Of a stretch of 64,000 nucleotides of DNA, positions 30,168 through 39,622 are shown in pieces. A program made the translations under genes and the position numbers. How positions within the stretch are numbered: position 1 is the stretch's first letter; each line of letters starts with the position of its first letter. The stretch lies in the NCBI RefSeq assembly GCF_000347635.1, contig NC_020514.1:2914001-2978000 (forward strand). Reading direction: 5' to 3'. This DNA comes from Paraglaciecola psychrophila 170. Lineage in GTDB: Bacteria > Pseudomonadota > Gammaproteobacteria > Enterobacterales > Alteromonadaceae. Below the pieces are notes generated by a model that saw nothing but the letters and a program-made list of their open reading frames with translations, ran no database searches and had not been told where the DNA came from.

Positions 30168-31454
30168 ATGAAACAGGAACTAAATGAGTTTTCTGCAGTA
30201 AAGATCACCGACGCCCAATTAGTACCTTGGCCAAGAGTAGCAGCCGTTGGGGCTATGGTGGCTTTTTCATTACCCACATTTATTACGGGTCTTGAAGTGC
30301 ATCAGGCCCTCGAACCCATACAGGCTCTTTTGGCCTTGATCATTGGTTCACTTATTATTTTTGCTATCGGTGGCGTGATGGGGGTGATAGGTGCAAAAAC
30401 TCGCATGAGTTCCTATTTGCTAGTGCGAATAGCTTTTGGCGACAAAGGCGCGAGCATAGTTAATATCGCCTTTGCTATTTCATTACTTGGCTGGTTTGGG
30501 GTCAATATAAACTTGTTTGGTGATGCGGTTTCGCGCCTAGCCCTAGATGTTTTTGACGTCAGTATAGCCCCCTTAACCTTGGCCATTATTGCCAGTTTTT
30601 GTATGACACTCACTACGGTTATCGGTTTTAAAGCGATTAATTGGCTGGCAACAATAATGGTACCCATACTCGCGGGGGTAACGTTTATATTGGCTTATTC
30701 TGCCCTCAGCGAAAATTCATTTTCACAAATAATGGCGACTGAAAAAGTCGCAACTCTGTCCCTTGGTCAGGGCATTTCAGCGGTAGTAGGCGCGATCATT
30801 ATTGGCGCGATCATTTTGCCAGACATCACACGTTTTGTTAAACACTGGTCCAGTGCTATCTACATCGCGTTTATCGCTTATGTTGTTGTACAACTTTTAG
30901 TCATGGGCGCTGCGGGCCTTGCAGGGGCAGCATCAGGTAAAACCGACATTTTAGATATCATGATTGATCTTGGCCTAGGTATTAGTGCGTCTATCATTGT
31001 TATTGCTGGTAGTTGGGTACTCAATTCCTTAAATCTATACAGCGCTGTGCTGAGCACAACCGCTACCTTCCCAAAATTAAACGCGACTTTAGTGACCATT
31101 TCTTTAGGTTTAGTGGGTGTTTTTGTGGCCTTATTAAATCTGCTCGACAACTTCATAACCTTTATTTTTTATCTGTCGATTATTTTTGTTCCGGTTGCCG
31201 GGATCATCATCAGCGATTATCTGTTTATCCGTCCTCACGCCTATAACATCGAATCACTTAGCGATAATCGCACTTTTGCACCTAAAGGATTTATTGCTTG
31301 GCTGTTGAGTGCGATTTTCGCCGTTTTAAGCACTGAAAGTGTGATTTCCTCGCCATCGGGAATTGCAGCTATCGATGCTATTTTTCTTGCTGGCATTATC
31401 TACACAATCCTATCTTGGAATGAACGTCGTTCCAGTCACAGCGCAAAGAGCTAA
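30168..31454 (+). CDS. NCS1-family permease (CodB-like)
   Basis: The 428-residue protein has about twelve transmembrane segments and the features of cytosine permease-like NCS1 carriers: VGAMVAFSLPTFITGLEV at the first helix, FAISLLGWFGVNINLFG, and a conserved SGIAAIDAIFLAGI region near the C-terminus. NCS1 members carry cytosine, hydantoins, allantoin and similar small rings with sodium or protons. It lies between the TonB receptor and hyuA-type genes (11-base gap to the latter), so a hydantoin-like ring is a likelier substrate than cytosine. No deaminase gene is nearby. Confidence 0.87.
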   Translation: MKQELNEFSAVKITDAQLVPWPRVAAVGAMVAFSLPTFITGLEVHQALEPIQALLALIIGSLIIFAIGGVMGVIGAKTRMSSYLLVRIAFGDKGASIVNIAFAISLLGWFGVNINLFGDAVSRLALDVFDVSIAPLTLAIIASFCMTLTTVIGFKAINWLATIMVPILAGVTFILAYSALSENSFSQIMATEKVATLSLGQGISAVVGAIIIGAIILPDITRFVKHWSSAIYIAFIAYVVVQLLVMGAAGLAGAASGKTDILDIMIDLGLGISASIIVIAGSWVLNSLNLYSAVLSTTATFPKLNATLVTISLGLVGVFVALLNLLDNFITFIFYLSIIFVPVAGIIISDYLFIRPHAYNIESLSDNRTFAPKGFIAWLLSAIFAVLSTESVISSPSGIAAIDAIFLAGIIYTILSWNERRSSHSAKS

Positions 31455-31465
31455 AGGTAAAACAC

Positions 31466-33046
31466 ATGAGAATTGGAATAGATGTAGGCGGCACGCATAC
31501 AGATGCAGTGATTATGCAAGGTGATAAAGTATTGGCATCAACCAAAGCCCTTACCACTGCTGATGTTATTTCGGGGATCACCAATGCGCTGGACGTTATT
31601 TTAGGCGATAGCGGCATTTCACAAGATAAAATCGAAACTGTGATGATAGGCACCACTCAGTTTACCAATGCCATTATTGAGCGACGTGAACTGGCCCAAG
31701 TGGCAGCGGTGCGCATTGGTTTACCCTCAGGTAATGGCATGCCCCCCATGTTGGATTGGCCACAAGATCTCAAAGATGCTCTTGATAGTGAATACTTTAT
31801 GTTACATGGCGGCTATTTATATGACGGTTGGTCGTTAGCTGATATAGACGAAGTTGAAATCACTAATATGATTAATAGCATGCTTAAAAGCGGCGTTAAA
31901 AATATTGCCATTGCGTCAGCATTTTCACCGATAAATTCAACACCAGAAGAACAAGTCGCGGCCAAAATACGTCAAGCCATTCCAGATGCCAAAATTACCC
32001 TATCCCATAGTTTTGGTCGTTTAGGTCTAATGGAACGTGAAAATGCGGCCATTCTTAATACCACTTTGCTACCTTTTGCCGACAAAGTAGTCAGCTCGTT
32101 TTTAGGTGCATTAAAAAAACGCAACTTAAACTGCCCTGTATATATCAGCCAAAATGATGGCACCTTGATGAGTGCTGATTTTGTTCGCTCCTATCCGGCC
32201 CTGACCTTTGCCTCTGGCCCCACCAACTCCTTACGTGGCGCCTATAAATTAACTGGCTTGAAGGATGCCATAGTCGTTGATATTGGTGGCACTACATCAG
32301 ACATCGGTGTATTGCAAAATGGCTTCCCGCGAGAATCAAATGTGATTATTAAAGTAGGCGGCGTGCGCACTAACTTTAGAATGCCCGACATCTTAGCGAT
32401 TGGCTTGGGCGGTGGCAGTATCGTTTCAGCCGATGGCAGTTCAATTGGGCCGCGTTCGGTAGGTCATAGGCTAGTAACAGAAGGTTTGGTTTTTGGTGGC
32501 GACACCCTCACCACTACCGACATTTTAGTGGCCAGTGGTGCTGAAAACATTGGTGATAAATCAAAAGTCGCACATATCTCGGCTGAAACCATTCGCAAGG
32601 CAAAACAAACTCTACATGCTATGCTTAATAACAATATCGATATGATGAAGCCAGGTGGAAAATCCATGCCGGTAATACTGGTTGGTGGCGGTGCAATTCT
32701 GATAACTGATGGATTAGACGCAGCTTCAGATATCCATCGACCAGAACATGCTGATGTTGCCAACGCCATAGGCGCTGCCATTGCACAAATCGGCGGTGAA
32801 GCTGAGCAGATGGTGTCTTATCGCACCTTACCCCGCGAAGAGGCCATAAAGCAGGTGACTAAAGACGCAATGCAACGTGCCATTGATGCAGGTGCAGCAG
32901 CAGAAACTTTGCGCACCGTTGATATCGAAGAAACCCCGGTACCTTATATGGATGAATCTAGCACATGTATACGCGTCAAAGTGATTGGTGAATTAGCCAG
33001 CTCGCCGGCTAATTCATCTGACAATACACAGGAGTCGACATTATGA
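31466..33046 (+). CDS. Hydantoinase/oxoprolinase-family protein (HyuA-type)
   Basis: The 526-residue protein has the N-terminal signature MRIGIDVGGTHTDAVIM, a phosphate-binding loop of the actin-like ATPase fold. The central IVVDIGGTTSDIGVLQNGFPRES and ILAIGLGGGSIV are the hallmark of the hydantoinase/oxoprolinase family. These enzymes cleave five-membered cyclic amides, some using ATP. At 526 residues it is the short form that pairs with DUF917 proteins rather than the roughly 700-residue HyuA that pairs with HyuB; no hyuB is present. Its end overlaps the DUF917 gene start by 4 bases (ATGA), so the two are translationally coupled. Confidence 0.87.
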   Translation: MRIGIDVGGTHTDAVIMQGDKVLASTKALTTADVISGITNALDVILGDSGISQDKIETVMIGTTQFTNAIIERRELAQVAAVRIGLPSGNGMPPMLDWPQDLKDALDSEYFMLHGGYLYDGWSLADIDEVEITNMINSMLKSGVKNIAIASAFSPINSTPEEQVAAKIRQAIPDAKITLSHSFGRLGLMERENAAILNTTLLPFADKVVSSFLGALKKRNLNCPVYISQNDGTLMSADFVRSYPALTFASGPTNSLRGAYKLTGLKDAIVVDIGGTTSDIGVLQNGFPRESNVIIKVGGVRTNFRMPDILAIGLGGGSIVSADGSSIGPRSVGHRLVTEGLVFGGDTLTTTDILVASGAENIGDKSKVAHISAETIRKAKQTLHAMLNNNIDMMKPGGKSMPVILVGGGAILITDGLDAASDIHRPEHADVANAIGAAIAQIGGEAEQMVSYRTLPREEAIKQVTKDAMQRAIDAGAAAETLRTVDIEETPVPYMDESSTCIRVKVIGELASSPANSSDNTQESTL

Positions 33047-34128
33047 AAATTGAACTTAAACATTTAGAAGATTTAGCATTGGGTTCGGTTTTTTTGGCAA
33101 CTGGTGGTGGCGGTGACCCATATGTTCCGCGCCTTATAGCAGAACAAGCGATAAAACAATTTGGGCCAGTCGAGGTAATCGACCCTTCTGAATTAAGTGA
33201 TGATGCATACGTGGTTGCCATTGGTTCGGTAGGCGCGCCAACGGTGAGCCTAGAATTGTTGCCTTCGGTAGAAGACGCCGCGAATACCTTAGCGGCATTT
33301 GAAAAACACGTTGGAAAAACAGTCGATGCTGTGGCGTCTTTTGAAATTGGTGGCGGAAATTCGTTAATTCCTATTGTGGCCGCAGCCGGAAAAGGCCTTG
33401 CAGTTATTGATGGTGATGGCATGGGCCGAGCTTTACCCGAAGCTCAAATGATGAGCTATGCCATTGCTGGAGTTAAACCTACGCCAGCGCTTGCATATGA
33501 TTATGCCGGTAATGTTTCTACTTTCTCGACTAACAGCACCGAAGTTTATGAGCGACACATACGCAGCCTTGCGATGGCGGCAGGTGGCATGATCACCACA
33601 GCCGAGCATCCTATGACCGGGCGTGAACTGAAAGACTCTATTATTCCAGGCACGTTGTCGTTCTCTATTAAACTGGGGCAAACCCTGCGTGAAAATCGTG
33701 GCTTAGCAACAGATATGCTGGCGCCATTACAGGCACTATTTAAAGACTCAATTTATGGTGAATGTCGCTTGGTTTATACCGGCAAGGTGATTGACAAGGC
33801 CACCCGAATTGTTGGCGGTTATGACATTGGTGAAGCCACAATTGAATCTTTTGACAGCAGTGATTCGCCATTAACAGTGAGCATAAAAAATGAATATCTG
33901 CTTGCTCGCAAAGGAGACAAGGTAGTCACCAGTGTGCCTGATTTAATTGTTATCGTTGACTACGAAACATCAACACCAATCAACGCTGAACGACTTCGCT
34001 ATGGCCAGCGAGTTGCAGTATTTGCAGTTGGCTGCCCACAGTTTTATCGAAGTGACCGAGCCCTAAAAGTTGTCTCTCCACGCTGTTTTGGATTTGATCT
34101 AGACTATGTAGCGCTTGAGGATCTTTAA
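33043..34128 (+). CDS. DUF917 (S-methyl-thiohydantoin desulfurase-like) protein
   Basis: The 361-residue protein matches DUF917: an early ATGGGGDPYVPRLIAEQA glycine loop, then FEIGGGNSLIPIVAAAGKGLAVIDGDGMGRALPEAQMM in the middle, and VIVDYETSTPINAERLRYGQRVAVFAVGCP near the end. Pfam links part of this family to S-methyl-thiohydantoin desulfurase. The gene commonly sits beside short hydantoinase/oxoprolinase genes. Here it is the last gene of the group. A desulfurising or ring-processing step upstream or downstream of the HyuA-type enzyme is plausible; the reaction is not proven by the sequence. Confidence 0.85.
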   Translation: MKIELKHLEDLALGSVFLATGGGGDPYVPRLIAEQAIKQFGPVEVIDPSELSDDAYVVAIGSVGAPTVSLELLPSVEDAANTLAAFEKHVGKTVDAVASFEIGGGNSLIPIVAAAGKGLAVIDGDGMGRALPEAQMMSYAIAGVKPTPALAYDYAGNVSTFSTNSTEVYERHIRSLAMAAGGMITTAEHPMTGRELKDSIIPGTLSFSIKLGQTLRENRGLATDMLAPLQALFKDSIYGECRLVYTGKVIDKATRIVGGYDIGEATIESFDSSDSPLTVSIKNEYLLARKGDKVVTSVPDLIVIVDYETSTPINAERLRYGQRVAVFAVGCPQFYRSDRALKVVSPRCFGFDLDYVALEDL

Positions 34129-34437
34129 TGTCAACATTACCAAATGTGAAAAATAGGATGAAGTCTGCGGAGGTAGAGCCGTTGATTTTACTTTCCACGA
34201 TAAAAGTTAGGTTTTCTACTTCCGTCTTTGGACATGGGGCTAACTCTAAGTTCAAACTTCTAATACAAATTTGAATGACCTACGGCCGCTTTTGAGTAAA
34301 CCAGCAATTGCCGTGACAGTTTTAAACAGTCTGCAATTCGCTCATTGCCGTCAGTCAAGTTTAGTTAATCGTATGATGATTTTTCGCTCAATATAGTCTG
34401 ATAGTTTGAATTCTCTTAAGGAATTATGAGGACATAT
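34129..34437. other. Non-coding stretch before the IS1111-type element
   Basis: About 309 bases. An ATG overlapping the DUF917 stop (TAATG, 34126-34130) opens a frame of 48 codons (MSTLPNVKNRMKSAEVEPLI onward) with no recognisable family. It could be the stump of a further operon gene removed when the mobile element arrived. Nothing else is supported. Confidence 0.4.
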
Positions 34438-34449
34438 ATGGACGCTCCC

Positions 34450-34856
34450 GTGATGTCAACATAGTACTGTACCTTCGTGCTGATTTTCAGCACAAATACC
34501 GTTTTAATCTTCTTTTACCGTTAGTCTGTTGTGTTGAAGGCAGTCTTAAAAATGGCTTAGTTCTGACATATATTCAGGCTCTTTATTGAAATGGTTTTAT
34601 CATTTCAGGCCTCTGATGAACTCCGTTCCGGGTACCGGGTACCACATCGCCTTTAAAATACCCACACGGATTAATAATCCTTGTCATAGCCTGGCTTTGA
34701 TGTGGTAGGGCATAACGTTTCCTCATCATATACTGACTAAGCGGGTTGGTAAAAAGGTGTTATCCCGAGTCTTGCCTTCCACAACACCCACACAGGCTTG
34801 GTGCCTTTGTCCACAACGGAATTAAGCAAAACTGGGATAACGTAAACTGTTTCATA
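34450..34856 (-). ncRNA. Candidate bridge-RNA region of the IS1111-type element
   Basis: This 407-base segment has no open frame and lies between the transposase stop and the element end. IS110-family recombinases use a structured bridge RNA encoded in a non-coding end of the element; in the IS1111 subgroup it is expected downstream of the recombinase gene, which is this place. Duplicated GGGTACC (near 34631-34645) and several GC-rich short stems are visible. The loops that would match target and donor were not assigned. The call rests on position, not on a solved fold. Confidence 0.4.
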
Positions 34857-35882
34857 TTATGCGCTCAGGTTGGCTGCTGTAACGCGATAGTGCTCTTGGC
34901 GAGAAAGTAATATCCAGATTAAACGAGCCAAACGGTGAGCCATGGCGACTGCCACTTTATTAAACGGTTTGGTTGCACGAAATTTCAACGCCCACAAAGC
35001 TAATGGGCCTGTGCTTTTTGCTGCTCGGCTGACAAAGGCTCTCGCACCGTGTATCAATTGTTTACGTAAGTAACGGTCTCCACGCTTAGTAATGCCGCCC
35101 ATTTTACTGATATTACCCGATGCATGTGGTTTGGGCGTCAGCCCTAACCACACTGCAAACTCTTTAGGATTGTTAAACGCCTGGCCTTTGTCGATGGCGG
35201 CTAACAACGCAGAAGCATTAATCACACCGATACTAGGAATACTGCGTAGGATTTTTCCGCTTTCACTTGCATCGACAAATTAATCTAACTGTTTTTCAAT
35301 ACTTTTGAGACGGTTAAGTGTGATGTCATATTCGCTCAACATGTCTATCACCATATCTTGTAGTCGATGACTGTATTGAGGGTTATCTATCACACTGGTT
35401 AACCCATTTAGCAGGGCTTTGTGACCACAAGGAAACACTACCCCAAACTCACTCAATAGCCCTTTAGCTTGATTACTCATCGCTGTTTTGTTTTTGATAA
35501 GTCGCTCACGGATACGATGTAAGCAGGATATTTCCTGTTGGTGCTCAGACTACACCAGCACAAAGCGGATATGAGCTCGTTGGCTGGCCTCTGCTATGGC
35601 AAAAGCATCGTTGTGGTCATTCTTGTTACCTCGCACAAAGGGCGTGACATGTTGGGCAGGGATAAGCTTGGTATCATGGCCTAATTTCGCTATTTCTCGC
35701 CCTCAGTAATGAGATGAGTAACAAGCCTCCATGACCACCACAGTCGGTGACTGCTGGCGCATAAAGTCGAGTAACTCATTGCGCTTTAACATCTTATTAA
35801 ACTGAGGTTTTATATGCTCATTCACCCCGCATACTTGAAATACATTCTTTGCTAAATCGATAGTAATTGTTTTAAGCTTCAT
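34857..35882 (-). pseudogene. IS110/IS1111 transposase with three in-frame stops
   Basis: A single reading frame of 342 codons runs from the ATG at 35880-35882 to the TAA at 34857-34859. It holds the DEDD RuvC-like half (TIDLAKNVFQVCG, VMEACYSSHY, GNKNDHNDAFAIAEAS) and the Transposase_20 half (ILRSIPSIGVINASALLAAI, HASGNISKMGGITKRGD with the candidate catalytic serine). It is cut by TGA at 35703-35705 (tryptophan expected in SSHY-W-GREIAKLGH), TAG at 35550-35552 and TAA at 35280-35282. No frameshift was found. All catalytic segments otherwise read normally. Confidence 0.88.
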
Positions 35883-36029
35883 CTTGGACGTTCCCTATGT
35901 AAATAGTCTTGTTGGAAATACTATTTTGGCGCATTGACGCCGTATTAGGGAGCGTCCATCTCATCATCCATCGTAAGAGAATAGAAAATTGGCTTTGCCG
36001 ATACCCTCTCTGGTGGCTTTGCCACTGCT

Positions 36030-36300
36030 TTCCCCGCATTTAAAGTTTCAGCACAAAAAGGCTTGTTTTAGGGGCAAATGACAAGCGGACGCCGCGCGGG
36101 ACGTCATTTGAGTGGAGCTTGAAGGGATACATTCGCAACGACAAAGCGGTTGGCGCCCATAAAATAAGTCTTTTTGTGCGGTTAAAAACTTTAGTCGCGG
36201 CGGCTTCTTTTTGGTTACTTTTTCTTAGCTTTAGAAGAAAAAGTAACTGATTCGAAGGGATTCGAGGCAAAAACGTCATGGATAACGGTAAGCGTTAGCG
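36030..36300. repeat. Second copy of the MITE-like repeat family, rearranged
   Basis: GCGGACGCCGCGCGGGA (36085-36101) matches the core of the 22.9-kb element at 16 of 17 bases. A hairpin arm follows: a perfect 13-bp stem GTTACTTTTTCTT (36214-36226 with 36235-36247), then ACTGATTCGAAGGGATTC, matching the terminal arm of the first copy. The order of parts differs, so this may be two partial copies. It abuts the 3' end of the GST gene. Confidence 0.6.
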
Positions 36301-36321
36301 CATAAAAAAAGACCACAGCCC

Positions 36322-36984
36322 TTACTCCCCACCACCAACCCAAAACTCATGTTTAGCCATCACCCTAGTAAACATCCCACTCTGCAAATAAAAATTAAGC
36401 CACTGCCTAACCCGCGGATAAGGCGCCTGCAGATACCATTGACGTTCAACCTTAGCAAACTGCCGAATAAACGGCACCAATGCAATATCTGCCAAGCTCT
36501 CTTGTGCTGACATTAAAAAAGAACTTTCAATTAAGCGATTTTCAAGCTCCTGAATAAACACCTCGCAGGCCTGCCTACACTCGATAACGTTATCTTCACG
36601 ATACCGTTTAGAAGCCTTATAAGCGTTCAAACAGGTTTTAAATTCATTATCAAATTGTGCAATCAACTTCAGCATGCTTGGTAACGCGCTTTTATCATGG
36701 GAGTGCAACAAATTATCAGGGTCGTTATTTGTTAGCGCCCACAACATAACATCTAGACTTTCGTCAATTACAGTCGGTGGCCGTTGTTCATTATCTAACA
36801 CTAAAATAGGTACGGTGCCTTTGGCCGAAGCCGCGAGCATTTCAACAGGTTTTTGCTTGAGATTAACCTCTCTTAAATCAATCTGAAGCTGGGCTTTATG
36901 TATGCCTATTCTCGCTCGCATCGCATACGGGCAGTTTCGTAATGAGTACAGTATCGGGACTGGCATGTTTATAGGCAGTGGCAT
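36322..36984 (-). CDS. Glutathione S-transferase family protein
   Basis: The 220-residue protein begins with a thioredoxin-like GST domain: VPILYSLRNCPYAMRARIGI with a CPYA motif (C18), then KGTVPILVLDNEQRP with the cis-proline and VIDESLDVMLW where the glutathione gamma-glutamyl site ESxxI lies. An all-helical C-terminal domain follows (about 95-215). The CPYA motif places it near cysteine-type (beta/omega) GSTs or glutaredoxin-like reductases. An internal Met7 is an alternative start. It probably carries out glutathione-dependent thiol exchange in the cytoplasm; the substrate is unknown. The 3' end abuts a repeat element. Confidence 0.82.
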   Translation of the reverse strand: MPLPINMPVPILYSLRNCPYAMRARIGIHKAQLQIDLREVNLKQKPVEMLAASAKGTVPILVLDNEQRPPTVIDESLDVMLWALTNNDPDNLLHSHDKSALPSMLKLIAQFDNEFKTCLNAYKASKRYREDNVIECRQACEVFIQELENRLIESSFLMSAQESLADIALVPFIRQFAKVERQWYLQAPYPRVRQWLNFYLQSGMFTRVMAKHEFWVGGGE

Positions 36985-37135
36985 ATTGGGTATTTATCGC
37001 TGTTTTGTACTTACTAACTCACTAAACCGAGCACTTTGCCGTGTTTACCTAGAATAATCTACTGTAGCGATATTCATTGGCCAAATATACGGGTAATATC
37101 CGCGCTTTAAAATTAACCGACTATATATTATCTAC

Positions 37136-39472
37136 ATGAAGCATAAAATTGAATTGTTAGCCCCAGGCGGTGATGTTGATGCCATTAAAGCGGCCATTAT
37201 TGCCGGTGCTGATGCCGTCTATTGCGGTCTTGATACCTTTAATGCCCGTAATCGTGCGTCTAATATTTCTTTTGATGAACTTGTAGGAGTCATTCGGCTC
37301 GCGCATCAGTATCAATGCGAAATCTTTCTGACCTTAAATATTGTGATTTTGGAACGGGAATTTACCACCCTAGCTAAGTTGTTAAGTAAGCTGGTGAATA
37401 CCACGCTAGATGGGGTGATTGTTCAAGATATAGGGATGTTTAACCTGATTAAAAAACATTTTCCTAGCCTTGATATCCATGCATCAACACAGCTCACTAC
37501 CCACAATGCCGGGCAGATTGGTTTTCTCAAAAAACTGGGCGCATCGAGAGTTAATTTATCCAGAGAGCTAAACCTCAGGGAAATAACTGAGTTAACCGCG
37601 GTGAGCCGCGAACACGATATCTTAACTGAAGTGTTTGTGCATGGTTCACTTTGTGTGGCCTTCTCGGGTTTATGTTATTCCACTTCAGCAAGCGTGGGTA
37701 ATTCGGGTAACCGTGGTCGTTGTAGTCAGGCGTGCCGTGAAGAATATGAAACCACAGCAACAGGTCATAATTTCCCGCTCAATATAAAAGATAACTCTGC
37801 ATTTTTTGATTTACCTGCGTTAATAGAGGCTGGCGTGACCTCTTTTAAAATAGAGGGGCGAATAAAAGGCGCAAGTTATGTGCATACAGTGGTGGATAGT
37901 TTTCGTAAGCAAATAGATGGCTTTATTAAAACAGGTCAATTGCTTGAAGACGGCGAACGCCTTTATAAAGTATTTAATCGGGACTTTTCAAATGCGTTTT
38001 TGCGTGGTGATTTAAACCAGTCGATGTTTATTGATAATCCACGAGATAATTCAAAAAACCATGCCATCGCTAAAATCAGCAGTACTAACGACAAAAATCT
38101 AATTTCCGTAGTGCAAATTCAAGAAGTCGAACACACACTTTACCAAGAAAAAAACGAAATTAATGATGCGGTAAAAGACAAAATTCAATATTTAAGTATC
38201 GATAAAGTGCCTTTAACTCTCAGCTTTTCGGGTCAATCAGGCAGTCCATTAAGTCTAACTGTTAGCATAGAAAATAACACACAAGAACTATCGACCCAAC
38301 AGACTCCATTAGTTAATATCTCCAAAACGGCAGCGAAAAGTTTTGTACTTCAATCCACAAGTCTATTAACTAAGAGTGAGCACAATGGGATTGATCACAT
38401 CACTCTTGATAAACGTTTCAGAAGCTTAGGCAATGCTGAATACGTACTTAAGGAAATCGAGTTACGCGACTTATCAGCCAAGCTTAGTGTTCCCTTTAGT
38501 GAGCTGACATCTCTCAAAAACGAAGCCGCCCGTGTATTGAATCATTCCAAGGCGTTATTACCTGCAGTCACATTACCTGAACTAGAAAGACATACTAAGA
38601 ACGCCGATAGCCTTGCAGATACACAGCCCCAACTTTCTATATTAATCAGTGACGAGTCAGATATTCATTTAACCACAGTCACCTCTGCTGATATTTATTT
38701 TAAATTACCCGACGCCTACAAACGCGATTGCACTAAATATATCGATTTCTTATCAGCAAACCCACGCCTCATCCCTTGGTTTCCTGCTGTATTGATTGGT
38801 AAGGATTATGATGTGGCGATTAATATTTTAGAGCAAGTGGCACCGCCTTTAATTGTCACTAACAACACGGGTATCGCGTACAGAGCAAATCAACTAGGGA
38901 TAGAATGGATAGCGGGCCCCTTTTTAAATACCACCAATTCTTATGCCTTAATGGCCATGAAAGAAGAATTTGATTGCAGCGGCGCGTTTATTTCTAACGA
39001 GCTTAATCAACAACAAATGAAAAACATTGCACGGCCTGCAAACTTTAAATTGTTTTACAGTATCTATCATCCCATCTTGTTAATGACCAGCAGACAGTGT
39101 TTCTTCCAACAAAGTGTGGGTTGTGATAAACCAAGAATAGATAATGGTTGTATGCTGTCGTGTGATAAATCAACCAGCATTACCAACCTTAAAGGTGTGT
39201 CGTTTGCGATTGATAAACAAAAGGCAGGTTACCCAAGTATTTATAATCAAGATCAGTTTTTAAATATGCAGGTCATCAATGACTTGGCTGATTTATTTGA
39301 CGGTTTTTTAATTGATTTAACCAATATTGGAGCCGGTGATAAAGCCTCACCTGACAAAGTCGCATTGATTAGCCAGTTCGAACAATTATTGGCGGGTGAT
39401 GCAAAGGTAGAAATGACCTTAAACTCGATGGTAATAGAGTCAACAGTCAGTCAATACCATACTGGTTTGTGA
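37136..39472 (+). CDS. rlhA: U32-family 23S rRNA C2501 hydroxylase-like protein
   Basis: The 778-residue protein opens with IELLAPGGDVDAIKAAIIAGADAVYCGLDTFNARNRASN, the U32 family barrel start. The signature segment CVAFSGLCYSTSASVGNSGNRGRCSQACREEY near residues 180-205 holds the cysteines thought to bind an Fe-S cluster. It matches E. coli RlhA (YdcP), which hydroxylates C2501 of 23S rRNA, but is about 125 residues longer owing to a C-terminal domain with a further cysteine cluster (RQCFFQQSVGCDK, NGCMLSCDK). The start is the ATG at 37136. It is followed by a bidirectional terminator. Other U32 members (TrhP, UbiU/V) are shorter, which favours RlhA. Confidence 0.82.
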   Translation: MKHKIELLAPGGDVDAIKAAIIAGADAVYCGLDTFNARNRASNISFDELVGVIRLAHQYQCEIFLTLNIVILEREFTTLAKLLSKLVNTTLDGVIVQDIGMFNLIKKHFPSLDIHASTQLTTHNAGQIGFLKKLGASRVNLSRELNLREITELTAVSREHDILTEVFVHGSLCVAFSGLCYSTSASVGNSGNRGRCSQACREEYETTATGHNFPLNIKDNSAFFDLPALIEAGVTSFKIEGRIKGASYVHTVVDSFRKQIDGFIKTGQLLEDGERLYKVFNRDFSNAFLRGDLNQSMFIDNPRDNSKNHAIAKISSTNDKNLISVVQIQEVEHTLYQEKNEINDAVKDKIQYLSIDKVPLTLSFSGQSGSPLSLTVSIENNTQELSTQQTPLVNISKTAAKSFVLQSTSLLTKSEHNGIDHITLDKRFRSLGNAEYVLKEIELRDLSAKLSVPFSELTSLKNEAARVLNHSKALLPAVTLPELERHTKNADSLADTQPQLSILISDESDIHLTTVTSADIYFKLPDAYKRDCTKYIDFLSANPRLIPWFPAVLIGKDYDVAINILEQVAPPLIVTNNTGIAYRANQLGIEWIAGPFLNTTNSYALMAMKEEFDCSGAFISNELNQQQMKNIARPANFKLFYSIYHPILLMTSRQCFFQQSVGCDKPRIDNGCMLSCDKSTSITNLKGVSFAIDKQKAGYPSIYNQDQFLNMQVINDLADLFDGFLIDLTNIGAGDKASPDKVALISQFEQLLAGDAKVEMTLNSMVIESTVSQYHTGL

Positions 39473-39545
39473 ATAAGGCGAAGACGCATCATTGCTGAGA
39501 CTGCTGCACGCTATTGTTTTTCGTAAAAATGTCTTTTGTGTAAAT

Positions 39546-39580
39546 AACAATAAGGCTGATTTTTAAGCAGCCTTATTGTT
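39546..39580. terminator. Bidirectional terminator between rlhA and the HiPIP gene
   Basis: AACAATAAGGCTG (39546-39558) pairs perfectly with CAGCCTTATTGTT (39568-39580) around a 9-base loop. A/T-rich ends on both sides suit the two converging genes. Confidence 0.75.
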
Positions 39581-39622
39581 TATGAAATGCTTAAATTAAC
39601 GGTGTTAATCTACTCAAGTAAT

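Larger units (their letters stand above)
34438..35959. mobile_element. Defective IS110-family element, IS1111 subgroup
   Basis: Twelve-base perfect inverted repeats ATGGACGCTCCC (34438-34449) and its complement (35948-35959) bracket 1522 bp. The transposase gene (minus strand) occupies 34857-35882, close to the right-hand repeat, leaving a 400-base non-coding segment downstream of it. IS110 elements proper lack such repeats, whereas the IS1111 subgroup has them. The transposase carries three stop codons, so the copy is dead as sequenced. Confidence 0.8.

Noticed and set aside
34128..34274. 48-codon frame overlapping the DUF917 stop as an extra operon gene
   Set aside because: No similarity recognised; mentioned only as a possible stump in the intergenic entry.
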